DNA of 64,000 bases from Emydura subglobosa (Eukaryota; Chordata; Testudines; Chelidae), in contig ML680053.1 in the NCBI GenBank assembly GCA_007922225.1, positions 1,277,434 through 1,341,433 of the forward strand. The letters are read 5' to 3'. The notes beneath the pieces are model-generated. The model did no database searches and was not told where the DNA came from. It was given only the letters and a program-made list of their open reading frames with translations. This document shows, piece by piece, positions 1 through 10,314 of this stretch. Position 1 is the first letter of the stretch; each line of letters starts with the position of its first letter. Position numbers and translations under genes: made by a program.

Positions 1-1149
1 AAATATCCCACAAAAATAAGGATGGTCTTTAAATGAAGAACAAAGCTAGAGCAAGGAGATGGACTGAAAGCCCAGGAAAGGAAGGAGTCCTCCGTTTATC
101 CACAGATCAAGCGCAGTACAGGAGGCAGGAGCGTGACTTGCCCATGCTGTCCTGCCCTTGTGCCTTGCCTCTGAACTGGAGGGTACTTTAAGGGGTGAAA
201 GTAATTCATTATTCATAAACCATTTAACCCTAGCCTCTCTGCTGAGTTTGCCACCAAGGGAGTTAAGTATAGGGGTAACACTGTGGACATCAGAAAGACA
301 AAGTTCATTTAATCTAGGACAATCAGCCATTAGCCCAGCAGCTTTGCCACTACAAGCCTGGTCTGAACTTGAATTAGAGGCCTAGAGTTGAAGAGCTCCA
401 GACCAAAGTTTCCAGAGACTTTTACCAAGAAAAACAAGTGCCTCTCTGCATCATACGTGACTGCTCCATGTGTTTTGGGAGGGGGGTGTTTCTTTGGAGG
501 AATTTATTCATGATTAGATTAGATTTATAGGTGAGCCAAAAAACACAAAAGGCAGCAAAATGCAACAGCACCCTCCTCTTGCCTGTAACCAAAGGGATCT
601 CTATTTTAAGCTGCCCAAAAGACCGAATAATTTACTTTGGATTGTTTTCATACACCACCCCTTTAATGTACTGGAGAGAGAAAGTTTAAAGATAGAAAAT
701 GGAAATATTAACTTAATTCCAATCTGATTAGAATAGTTGGTTGCCAAGTTACGTTGCCCTCCATTTGCAACAATTGCAGACAGACAAAGAACATTATTAG
801 CATTCATCTCCATGTATCTCTCAATCATTCAACAAAATTACTTACGCTTTTCTGATGAATTCTACAAAAGCTTGTGTATGGTGCCAAAAATTTTGTGGAA
901 ACGTTTTCATGAGGGCAAGAAACGAGTATGCTTTTCTAAAGGAGGGGGGAAAAGATTACAATACTGTTAGAATTAATTGTACAGAACTATATGTCTTATG
1001 TGCACATACACATGGGAAAACAATCTTTTAAAAATAACAGCCTTACTATCCCTTCACCTCCTACCTGCTCATTTCACTCACTAAAAACTTGTTTGTTCCC
1101 ATCAGTATTGCAGAGGCAAATCAATTATGGGAGAACAAACTTGATGTTA
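1..1149. other. PAAF1 intron 3 or beyond, no gene recognised
   Basis: AT-rich intron-like sequence downstream of PAAF1 exon 3. Open frames here, including one on the minus strand at 46-330, show no family motif and do not match the next expected PAAF1 residues. Confidence 0.5.
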
Positions 1150-1290
1150 TCAGTTTACCTCATCCCTGCCTATTGCAGGGTTTCTTGAACCTCCCTCTGA
1201 AGCAGCCAATACTGACTACTGTTGGAGACAAAAGACTGGGCTAGATGGACCACTGGCCCAATACAGTTTGGCAATCACACTATGATTTTA
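1150..1290 (+). mobile_element. CR1-like 3' end fragment
   Basis: The segment contains gggctagatggaccactggc and then a cactatgattttatt tail. This is the usual layout of a CR1 3' untranslated end (a 'gactagatgga' block followed by 'tatgattct'). No coding part is attached. Confidence 0.55.
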
Positions 1291-2288
1291 TTCAGCTTTA
1301 TGCACCAGAAACATCAGCTAACTTCCAGTTAGAGGATTTTCATCATTGATGACATAAAAGGCAGGAAAAAAAAGCACATCTGGATTTTCAGACTCCGGGC
1401 TTAACCTGTGGAACTGGCAGAAAAAATATTTCTTGATTAAGAAACCTAGTACATTTAGAATCTTGATCATGAAAGGTGAGGAGTATCCTCAACTTGCACC
1501 TCTCAGTATCGGATGTTGGATCTGGATCAGTGAAATAAGAAAAAGCCTTCAGATTTTGTTTTTATGCAGTTATGTACCTAACCAATCCATATTTACAGTA
1601 AAATTGCAGATAAAGCCATGTAGATGGTTTTGCAAAGCAATTGCTGACACATGAAGACACAAAAGGCTCTGATTTAAGGACATTCATGATTTGTGCATAA
1701 AGTGTAAGAGACTTCAGCCTATAGGAAAACCTGAAGAATGACTCTTATTAAAGCATTAAGCTGTATTTTCATCAAATCGTTTTCTTTCCATGCATGCTTC
1801 AAATACAGATTCATCTGACTGGAGGATAGCAGCAAGCACAGCCAGGGATGAAGATCAGTCAAGCCACAAAAGAATATAATTCACAGCCTGGCCACACAAC
1901 AACACAACTTCAGGATATATAGAGAGCATTCATCACAGCGGTAGCTAAGTCCCAGTACACCTCAGTGGACAAAGTATTTGGCCCTTCACTTTTAAGATTA
2001 AAGATCTGAGAGTGAAAAAAGTTTGATGGCCTCTCTTCATGTCTAGAACACATTGGTCTAAAACCAAAAACCCATCATGTGCAATTAAATTCAACTGGTG
2101 CAGTTACCATGTCTAACCAGGACAAATTGTTAAGCACTTTCTACACTAAGGTTCAGATCATAAGGCAGTACAGGGAAGAGCACAGTGTATTGCTGGCATC
2201 ACACTAGTGAATGACTATAGCATTTTAATTTTCTGTACTAGTTACTTGCTGACCCTTCAAACATACAAATACACTGAAATAAAAGTAC

Positions 2289-2392
2289 CTTTGTTATTTC
2301 ATTTACAACAAATCCTTCAGAGGCTGAGACTTCTGGAATTCCATCTGAGCCCACTCCTTGGCATGTCAGGCTGCCATATAAAGTAGATTTCC
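2289..2392 (-). CDS. PAAF1: PAAF1 coding exon 3
   Basis: The acceptor TACTGCAG and donor GTACTT flank 104 nt encoding GKSTLYGSLTCQG through VVNEITK. The exon ends in phase 0. It corresponds to the segment just before the first WD repeat in human PAAF1. Confidence 0.93.
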
Positions 2393-5300
2393 CTGCAGTA
2401 CAAAGACATATTAAAGATCAGAGAAAATTATGATTTAGCTTCTTACATACTTCACATGTCAATATAACCCTGTATTTATTTTCGGCCTTTAGCAATTTCA
2501 GTGACACTCAGGCAGCCTGTTCAGATCCAAAATCTAATCTTCCTTTATGAGATGGGCTTTTTTTGTTTTTTAATTAAAAACTCCATCACTAAGTGAGATT
2601 CAATTTGGACAAAGGCACTGAATACAACAGGGAGAAAATTCATGAACATGAGTGGTGCACCCTCTTTATCAGGCAGAGAGGAAGGTTTGGGATTCACTGA
2701 TTATAACAGGGGAACACAAAAGGTAAGAATGGGAGCTTTTGCTTAACTCAAATGGTCTGACAGGTTAGTAAAGAATAAATCTGACCAGACAAGCTTAAAT
2801 GCTTTTTTGAACCATAAAATTAGATGGAAAAAAAATGCTGTAGATATATTTTAATTTAACTAAAGCAGTTGATAGTACGTCAGGAACACTTACTTGAAAA
2901 ATGAATTCACTTTAGCTGGGATAGGAACCATGTCATATGGTTTGAAGTTTGCAGATGACATTAAGTTAGGAGGAGCTGGACACGAGTGTACACCCTGACC
3001 TAACAAAAAGGGGCCTAGACACAGGCAAAAAATAAAACAGGATTCTGCTCGGAAAACTGGAAGACACCCACAAAACAGATAATGCTCAGAGATGCAAGAG
3101 TGAAGTTTGACAGCAAATAAGACAAATGTGGCAAAAAGAAGGTTATGAGTTCAGACTGCATACGAAGCAGCATCACATCACACTAAGCAACAGCTGTTCT
3201 CTATACAGACTCAATGTGACCATAGCTGGAACACCATGATCAGTTCTGGGTGTTTCTACTAAGATATTGACAAATTGGAGGGAGCTCCTGGAAGAGCCAT
3301 ATGAACATGGGGTGGGAGTTATTGATTTATAATGTGATCGTAGGAGTGCTAATGAGTTAAGGTAGGGTTGGGGGAGTGGCTCAGAGAGCTAGAGAAGCAT
3401 ATACAACTATTTGAAGGGTGCAGATGCCCAGGAGGGAGAAACAGCCTTAAGGATCCTGTTTTAAAGAAGTTCTTATATAACCCTCCTCACCACCTTCATA
3501 TCTGAGCACTCTCCAGAATGCATTAACACCAGTTACACATGGTTCATTCTTTCTCACTTCCTCTCACCAGGATGAGAAGCATGTGCAGTCCAGGGTTTTG
3601 GTTTATTTGGGCTTTTTACTTTTAAAACGTAAATTTTGCTGTGTGTTTATGTTAGAGATGGCAGGTCAAAACAGCACACATTGCACTTGAAATGGAAGTT
3701 GAGAAGGTTTGTGGTGGCCCTTAGTTCCCAGGGGACTTTGTTCCAAGATCAGAGATCAGCCCCGGAGAAAGCACAGATAAGCTTCACTCTTATGTTAAAA
3801 GTTCCATCATGTCAGGGAAGCAGAGCTGTTGCGTACAATCTTCATCCCAAAACTTTAGGTTCTTCTAGATATCCTAGGCCCAGACCATAGGTGCACCTTG
3901 AAGATATGGATCAAGATCTTGCACTTGACCCCATATTCTATAGAAAAACACCGTAGAGAGTGGAGGACAGGTGCAACAGACTCGCAATGGTCCACGTTGA
4001 TGAGGAGGTGCCCTGGGGCCTTCTGTACTACCTGAAGTTTTCTAAGGGTTGATGGCTTCATGTCCAGGTATAGCTGTAGCCCACGAGAGGTCAAGTTGTG
4101 ATCCACTAGATAGTGTTACTTGCGGATGTTGCTATGTGACAGCACTGACGAGGAATCCAGGTACACACCTAGACTACGGAGTCAACTGATCAATTGTGAG
4201 ATTGTACCTTGAACGAACCAAAGGAGACTCCACTATGGCTGCAAACTCTGATCTAACAGGGCTTTTCCCTCTTTACATTTTTTATTCTAAAGAGCTCAGC
4301 ATGCACATGTTGTGGTTCACCCCAGCTCTTTTGAAGGAGAGCAGGAGGCAGTGGAGTACCATGGCTCTCTGGCGCCCAGGTCCATACTTACATTGGCGCT
4401 GCCCCCCTTCACCCCACCCCCTCGGCAGCACCCAGCAGGGGGGAGATCTGCAGATCCGTGTCCTATTCTCCCCTCCTCCCCCGTTTGTGGCACCGGCGGT
4501 GGCAGTGCCTGGGGGGGGGCAGTGTCTGCGGGTCCATGTCCCACTCTCCCCCATTGGCGGCAGCAGCAGCCTTGGCAGCACCCTGGGGGGGTGGGGGGCT
4601 GTCTGCGGGCTCATTTCCCACTCTCCCCTCCCCCCGCAGTGGGGACGGCAGGGGCTGCCCAGTGGAAGGAGAGGGGGCATCATGGGCTCTGATACCTTCG
4701 GCTCCCTCCTTGCACCCAGCGCAGGGGTGGAGGAGCCAGGAAAACGCTCTGGCTACCTGCGACAGGGGATGGGGTGGCTCCTTCTCTGAGAGCCTGGCCA
4801 GCACCCCTCCCCAGGCCAACACCTGGGGGCCTGCGCCCCCTTGGTATGCCACTGGCAGGACGGCTTCACGTGGGCACCCAGCGCTGACTTTTTTTTTTTT
4901 GGTGAGGGGAGGACTCAGGGGACCTGGGGGGGGGGAGGCTGCTCCTCCGCTCCAGCCAAGGTAGAGCTTGGGGGGCGGGGAGGGGGGAGAGGGACTAAAT
5001 GACGTCAGTGTTACTGAAACCGCCTGCACCTCCTGTAATCTCTGGCACCCACCAAGGGGGTCCCGGACCCCAGGCTGGGAACCGCTGCCCTATATGACGC
5101 GTCGTGTTACAGTGAACCCCGGGGCTGGGCTCGTTCTGGAGGCTGTGGAGGCCAGCGCCAGGACACCTCCTCCAGCGGCGGGGCAGCCTGTCCCGCAGGG
5201 GCCGGATTCGGGGAGCGGGGGAGTCGCCACGCACCTGGGCTCCTGCAGCTCAGCCAGGCTTCACCTTCGTTCCTCCTGCGGACAGCCAGAGAGAGAGAGC

Positions 5301-5593
5301 CTGTCACTTACGGACCGGACCGCAGCACCGGGCGGGGGCGGGGCAGCCAAAAGCGGGGGGCGGGGAGGCTCGGGGGGGGATGGGAGGCGTCGCTCCCCAG
5401 GAGGGGGGGGGTCCCTAGGACAGCTCTCCTGGGGGGGGCGCTCTCCGGCGGGGGGGGGTCACCGGGCAGGGAGTACCGCTCCCTGGGGGGTGGGGGTGAG
5501 GGCGGGTCACGGGGGTCATTCCGGGGCGGGAGGGGCCGGCTCCTACCTCAGCACCTGGTTCCAGTCGCTCTGGATCCGCATAGTCGCCGCCAT
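2289..5593 (-). CDS. PAAF1: PAAF1, proteasomal ATPase-associated factor 1 (5' part: coding exons 1-3)
   Basis: PAAF1 is a WD40-repeat protein, the counterpart of yeast Rpn14, that binds 19S proteasomal ATPases and chaperones base assembly. Three minus-strand exons are visible: 5593-5547, 5275-5235 and 2392-2289. All have AG/GT borders and their phases fit (47, 41 and 104 nt, 64 codons). The product starts MAATMRIQSDWNQVLR, continues with NEGEAWLSC, then LYGSLTCQG and DGIPEVSASEGF, which match the N-terminus of vertebrate PAAF1 as I know it. The WD40 repeats are encoded further left, outside the window; I found no fourth exon between 1 and 2288. Intron 2 (2393-5234) holds an antisense LINE fossil and a GC-rich tandem repeat. 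The gene shares its promoter head-to-head with COA4. Confidence 0.93.
2920..3450 (+). mobile_element. decayed CR1/L3-type LINE fragment with RT catalytic motif
   Basis: Translating the plus strand near 2948-2990 gives KFADDIKLGGAG. This contains the FADD form of the reverse-transcriptase catalytic box followed by the usual K-L. Further on come LEYHDQFWVF-like and LEKHIQLFEG-like segments typical of the C-terminal part of LINE ORF2. The reading frames are broken. It lies in PAAF1 intron 2, antisense to the gene. Confidence 0.6.
4420..4665. repeat. GC-rich tandem repeat (about three 80-90 bp units)
   Basis: Three successive units share the order 'ggcag(c/t)(a/g)cc...ggggg', 'tctgcgggtcc/ctgcagatccg', 'cactctcccc' and a 'gcagtggg/ggcggtgg' end. 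They begin near 4423, 4500 and 4575. They create long GC-rich open frames on both strands that are not genes. Located in PAAF1 intron 2. Confidence 0.55.
5235..5275 (-). CDS. PAAF1: PAAF1 coding exon 2 (41 nt)
   Basis: This very short exon follows acceptor TGTCCGCAG and precedes donor GTGCGT. It supplies R-N-E-G-E-A-W-L-S-C-R-S-P. Its phase (1+39+1) exactly joins exons 1 and 3. Intron 1 is only 271 nt and strongly G-rich on the plus strand. Confidence 0.92.
5547..5593 (-). CDS. PAAF1: PAAF1 coding exon 1
   Basis: The start ATG is the complement of 5591-5593, inside a CpG island. The exon encodes 15 codons plus two bases and ends before the donor GTAGGA. A second in-frame ATG lies four codons downstream. 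The sequence AATMRIQSDWNQVL is the diagnostic N-terminus. Confidence 0.93.
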
Positions 5594-5699
5594 TGTCCCT
5601 GGGCAGCGGAAACGCCTCCTCCTGACCCGGAAGCAGATGGGGAGGCTCGACCAATAGGAAAGCGCCTCCCCTCCCCCGTCCTTAAAGGAGCCGCGCGCG

Positions 5700-5760
5700 G
5701 TGCCGGTGCGGTGCGGTGCTCCTGCGGAGAAGGCTGAGCTGCTGTTGCTGCTGCGCTTAG
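5700..5760 (+). other. COA4: possible COA4 5'-UTR exon 1
   Basis: The COA4 coding exon begins with a spliced 10-nt leader, so an upstream non-coding exon must exist. A plausible donor is cgcttag|gttaga near 5760, downstream of the CCAAT box and inside the CpG island. Other GT dinucleotides nearby cannot be excluded. Confidence 0.35.
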
Positions 5761-5786
5761 GTTAGAGCGGCTGCCCCCCCCCCCCC

Positions 5787-5818
5787 GGGTACGTGACGTG
5801 ACGTGACGTGACGTGACC
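5787..5818 (+). repeat. (ACGTG)n pentamer microsatellite
   Basis: About five uninterrupted ACGTG units read acgtgacgtgacgtgacgtg and onward. Each junction makes a TGACGTG CRE/ATF-like half site. It lies just downstream of the putative COA4 first exon. Confidence 0.85.
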
Positions 5819-7469
5819 CGGCCTTGGCGGGGCTGGGGGAGCCTAGCGCGTCCCGCGGGCCGGGCCGGGCCGGGCCTGTGGCGCTCGGGTCCTGCCGGTG
5901 CCGCGGGGCCGACTCAGGCCCGGCTGTCGTTCGCTCTGCTCTCCCGGCCGGTTCCCGTCCCGACCCGCTGGGATCTGCCCCCCCAAAATTCCCCCCCCCC
6001 CCCCACACGCACGCCCCGGGACCTCGAGCAGGGAGCACAGGAATCTCCCCTTTCGGTGCTAACCCGCTGGGAGAGGCTGCCCCGCGCTGTTCTAGACGGT
6101 GGCCACGCCCCACCCCAGCAGTGGCTGCTTTTCAGCGGCCGGGTCTGCGCGGGTGGCTTGGAAAGCGTCTTGTGCTCCTCGCCCAGGAGGGGGGTGGGTC
6201 ACGCTGTGTGATGTCAAGTGTTTCCATGAGGTTCTGCGCAAGGGGATCCCCTTCCCATCTGGGGATCCCCTTGTTTTAATTGATTTCATTCCCCCCATAA
6301 CCCCTGCCAGGGAGGGAGGTGTCATCCCTGTATCAGACGCTCAGAGGCAGAGAGAAGTTACATTGTCCACTACTCTGTATTGGTACAGTGCCTGGCACAA
6401 TGGAGCCCCTGATCTTAGTTGGTCCCAGGTACAATGGTCATAAACATTAATTATTATTATTAATAAATGACTTGCCCAGTGTCACACGGTGGGTCAGTGC
6501 TAGAGATGTCTCTCAACCCGCCAAGGCCCAAGTGGGGCGTACAGTGTGACAAGGATTCAAAATGAGGGCCATCAAAAATGGTTCATGCAGAAATGTTAAA
6601 ATATTCCATCCATTACTAGCTCTGTCTATAACCTCAATTTCTTTCTGATGTAAATAACTTCCAGCAGTAAGGAGGAGAGGACACCAAACATGGATGGAAC
6701 ATCGGTCATGCTGGGTCAAAAATGAGCAACTGTCCTCAAAACTAGGGACATTTGTGAGGTGTGGGGGAGATTGAAAATCCAGGAGCCCTGATTTTCAAGC
6801 CCCTGCTCTAAGTACTAGGAAAGCTACCTCTACTTTATAAGTCATGGAATCCTTCAGGATGAGAATAAGACAAATGTAAAGCCATCCTTATGCCCCATTG
6901 CCAACCCCCAAGCATTCCGGCACTCCGGCCTCAGAAAATCATGCGACTGTCTTTAAAATAATGGTATTTGGTGTGTGGGGGGGAATTATTTGGGGCTCAT
7001 TTGATTTATCTTCTCATTTCTGAGCCTTGAGGATGCAGGTAGGTCATGCATGCAAGCTTTTCTCCACAGTCATGAGGGCTATATGCAGTTTGCAGTGGTT
7101 TATTTTAATGAAAGCTGAGGTTCTCAGTCACATGAATCTAGGAGCTGGGACTTTAAAAAGAATTGTGACCCTCTTGATAAAATCATGGGAGATTTAAATA
7201 CTGTCTATACTACAATGGCATGTGCAAAAATGCCCAGTGTTATCGATGACACAGTTACAGGACTTTGATGGAGGGTGGGAGTGGAGGTGGGTATAGGATG
7301 GCATTTTCTGCGGTTTGTTCACTCAGGGAAGTATTTATGGTCTCTCTGTTTTAAATTCTGTGCAGCACCTAAGCCCTACGCTAATGGCTGCCAAGTAATT
7401 CTGTACATAAATACAGATAGCCTATGAAATTAACTACAGTAGTTGCAAATGCTACTTCTTGAAGAATCT

Positions 7470-7870
7470 GATCTGTATTAGTATTTCTAGTGGTGGCAGG
7501 TGCGGAGTACCTAGTAGTAGGCAAATCAGTCAGGCAGCTAAAGGAGAAACAAGAGGAACTTCTTTTGGTCTGTTTTTAGATTCTTGCACGTAAAAAATGT
7601 TTGGATCAGAGTTCAAAGCAGAATTTTGGCTCATGGTAATGGGAACATTAAGGCAGCAGTACCATAAGAGTGATACATGTAATCTGCCAAGAGAAATAGT
7701 GGGGATCCAATAGTTTGAGTCATTTGAAGTTCAATTGGATAAAGCACTGGAGAATATCCTGTGTAGGCAGGTCATAATCCCGAACGGTCTGGGAGACAGA
7801 CCTCATAGATCTTTTTCCATCCCAAGGGAACAGATTGGTCTGATATGCTAGTAAAATAGATCATCCCTTT
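7470..7870 (+). mobile_element. CR1-like 3' fragment in COA4 intron
   Basis: The region contains 'tagtggtggcaggt', 'ccaagagaaatagtgggga' and 'gtttgagtcatttgaa'. These are diverged versions of the C-terminal ORF2 and 3' end of CR1-type LINEs ('...R-E-V-V..S.E.F'). Strongly decayed. Confidence 0.4.
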
Positions 7871-8164
7871 AGTCTCTGTTCTGACCCTTGCTGCTTCACT
7901 CCCCAGCTTCTCAGAGCAGCACAGCAAACTGAAAGGAATAAGCCATAAAGCACTTCAGAGTTTGTTAATTGATAATACTTTATTGGTGTGACCCGTTATA
8001 CTGCATACAAGTGTTGGACGAGTACCTGGGATTCCTCTGAGGTAAATACAATATTAATTCTGCCTATAACAGGGCTTCAGTGTGTTGGAGGTTCGGTCCT
8101 CTCTGTCCATTTGCACCCTATGGCTAAGTCAGTGGCACTTCATAAATATCCTAGTTAATAAGAC

Positions 8165-8400
8165 CGGTCTTGTGATTAAGACACAACACTGATGTTCTGC
8201 AGGCCTGTGTTCTGTTCCCAATCTGCTACTGATGTACTGTGTGACCTGGGCAAGTGGTTTGAGCTGAGTTTTCAGAGGTTCTGAGCAACTCAAGCTGAAG
8301 TCAGTCAGTCAGTTTCCTTATTGCTCAGTGCCTCGGTTTCCCCTACAGTGGGTAGAATGACATCCTGCAGGATCTTTGTGAACTTAAATCATTAATGTTT
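8165..8400 (+). repeat. MIR-like (tRNA-derived CORE) SINE
   Basis: The order 'tgttctgttcccaatctgct', 'tgtgacctgggcaagt' and 'cctcggtttcccc' is the standard layout of amniote MIR-type SINEs. It is diverged. Confidence 0.55.
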
Positions 8401-8413
8401 GTAAAATTCTGAG

Positions 8414-9512
8414 TGTGATGGGGTCTCTGAAGTTCAACCTGGATTTTGTGACTGTCCCTCCAAGTTGGGGTATCCCTCTCACGCTGTGATGCTGTGCAAA
8501 CCACGAACCTCTGGCAGGTACAGCGCTTACACTGACATCCACAGGCAGGGATACCCCCAACTGAGTTATATGAATGACCTCCCAGGCACTCATGAACTAT
8601 CAATAGGGAGACTCCAGCGAATTCCCCCCACCTCCCCAGCCTTGCAACCCAGAACTGTACCGTCTTGCACTGGTCATAAGCCTGACCAGTGTAATTTCAT
8701 TACCCAGTCCGCCCCTCCCTCAGTGAGGAGAGGACACACGCTAGCCTTTGTAAACTGAGCTGCGATTTCCTAAGCACTTCAACCAAAACACACTGTTTTA
8801 GGTAAAATATAAAACAGATGTATTAAGTACAGAAAGACAGATTAAGTCGTTATAAGTAGCAAGCATAGAGATCAAAGCTGGTTACCTAAGAAATAAAAAT
8901 GAATTCGCAGTCTGAGTTCTACAAACTGAACAGGATTTGAATCAAGCCGTGTCTCACCCTGATAGATGGGTACAAACAGATTTCTGTTCCTCAGTACTGC
9001 CTTCCAGCCCAGGACCACCCTTCCCCAGTTCTGAGTCTTTGTCCTCCGAGTCCAGACTTTTCTTCCAGGTGTTGAGTTGGTGGGAGATAGAAAGGCCCAC
9101 TGATGATGTCACTTCCCCTCTTTTATAGTTTCTTCCAGCTTGCTGGAAAGATCTTTTGCTATGATGTGGGGTTCTGCCCCCATTGGTCAAGTTGTCTCCA
9201 TTGTCTATGTGCTCTCTCTGAAAAGTCTTCTGGGATGGCCATTGGGAGAGTGGATTCCCTTTAATGGGACATCAGCACATCTGACTACTCCGTTTTTGTA
9301 CCTGAAAGGCTGGTTGTGGGTGTTCCCAACCTCACACCATATTTCAGTAACACACACATAGCAAAACTTCATAACTTCACATACAGTGACAGCACGTACA
9401 ATCCACCAGGATTTTAATGTTCAATAGATCAAGATTTTTAAAATGATACCTCACAAGGCATACTTTGTACAACACATATGATAATTCTGTGACAGTGGTG
9501 AATAGTGTCACA
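8414..9512 (-). mobile_element. solo LTR with 5-bp target duplication (LTR copy 1)
   Basis: The 1,099-bp element starts TGTGATGGGG and ends AGTGTCACA. Identical CTGAG target duplications flank it (8409-8413 and 9513-9517). There is no internal retroviral sequence. A CTATAAAAG TATA-like box on the minus strand (9120-9128) suggests a minus-strand sense. A block around tgtattaagtacagaaaga is shared, in inverse orientation, with the LTR at 22038-23578. The LTR lies in the 5'-UTR intron of COA4. Boundaries rest on the TG...CA ends and the duplication; the family name is not assigned. Confidence 0.75.
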
Positions 9513-9778
9513 CTGAGTTCCTTAGGAGATGCTATAGAATCAGGCGTTTTGGAGGACCTGCCAAGGGGGGTGTGGGAATATGGAATGCTGGGAATATAGG
9601 TACGCAGAGTGAAGACTGAGAGTACAATATCTTCATTGGCCCGTCTCCCCTCCCACCCTCTTATTTCTGCTTCATCTGTGGCACGAGCCCTATGATGGAG
9701 TTTTTTGTGCCATGACAGAGCTTTCTACTGACATTTTCCTCCCTCTCTGCTACCCTCCGGTGATCCCACACTTTCTAG

Positions 9779-9788
9779 ATTCAACAAG
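9779..9788 (+). other. COA4: COA4 exon 2 5' leader and splice acceptor
   Basis: The pyrimidine-rich tract ending cacactttctag precedes attcaacaag and the ATG. The ten leader bases are the end of the 5' UTR, spliced from an upstream exon. Confidence 0.7.
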
Positions 9789-10043
9789 ATGTCTGGTCCC
9801 AACCCTCAAGGTCACAACTGGAGCCGGAAGTCGGACGATGAGGAGGATCCCTTGGATCAAATGATCTTGCGCACGGGCTGTGCCGCTTTCCATTATGCAG
9901 TGCAGGAGTGCATGGCAGAACACCAGGACTGGAGGAAGTGTCAGCAACAGGTGCAGACTTTCAAGGAGTGCATGAAGGAACATCAGAAACAACGAATGGA
10001 GGAACTGCAGAAGAGGCAGAGGTTAGCCCAGACCAAGAGCTGA
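9789..10043 (+). CDS. COA4: COA4, cytochrome c oxidase assembly factor 4 (CHCHD8)
   Basis: COA4 is a small twin-CX9C protein of the mitochondrial intermembrane space needed for cytochrome oxidase (complex IV) assembly. Such proteins are usually imported and oxidised by the Mia40 relay. The 84-residue product begins MSGPNPQGHNW, then has an acidic stretch with DDEEDPLDQ. It forms a CHCH hairpin with C31-x9-C41 and C51-x9-C61. A basic, coiled-coil-like tail (KQRMEELQKRQRLAQ) follows. There is no N-terminal presequence, as expected for this class. The whole coding region is in one exon that starts at 9779 after acceptor ctttctag, with the ATG ten bases in. Length and motifs agree with vertebrate COA4, and PAAF1 next door head-to-head supports orthology. 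The gene looks intact. Confidence 0.96.
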   Translation: MSGPNPQGHNWSRKSDDEEDPLDQMILRTGCAAFHYAVQECMAEHQDWRKCQQQVQTFKECMKEHQKQRMEELQKRQRLAQTKS

Positions 10044-10293
10044 TGGAAAAGACTGGAGCATGAAGTTCAAGGGATCCAAAATCGAACACAGCCAGAGCAT
10101 GGAGAATTGAACTCCTGAGACGTGTACTGCTGAATCAAAGAGGGGTGAAACCTACTCCCTCTTGGGACTGGCATGTATTAAGGGCACTGGTCACAGTAAT
10201 CAGGATGGGGGGTGGCTTAGCTGATGACATGTCTCTGAATATCTTTTTACACTGGAAATATCAGGTGAAAATTGATTTTTAATGATCAGGCCA

Positions 10294-10303
10294 AATAAAT
10301 AAA
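10294..10303 (+). promoter_or_regulatory. COA4: COA4 polyadenylation signals
   Basis: Two overlapping AATAAA hexamers (10294-10299 and 10298-10303) lie 251 nt after the stop codon. A GT-rich stretch (ggtgggcttgttgtt) follows immediately, as expected of a cleavage region. Confidence 0.8.
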
Positions 10304-10314
10304 GGTGGGCTTGT

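Larger units (their letters stand above)
5100..6250. promoter_or_regulatory. CpG island, bidirectional PAAF1/COA4 promoter
   Basis: GC- and CpG-rich sequence surrounds the divergent 5' ends of PAAF1 (minus) and COA4 (plus). Visible motifs include a CCAAT box at 5651-5655, a CCGGAAG ETS/GABP-type site at 5628-5634, several GC boxes and a pentamer (ACGTG)n array at 5790-5817. No TATA box is evident. Transcription start sites cannot be fixed from the sequence alone. Confidence 0.8.

Noticed and set aside
46..330. 94-residue minus-strand frame at the left edge as a further PAAF1 exon
   Set aside because: Does not match the expected next PAAF1 segment and lacks convincing splice borders.
4196..5657. 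Long overlapping open frames on both strands rich in Pro, Gly and Arg
   Set aside because: They arise from the GC-rich tandem repeat and CpG island. The only supported coding parts here are the short PAAF1 exons on the minus strand.
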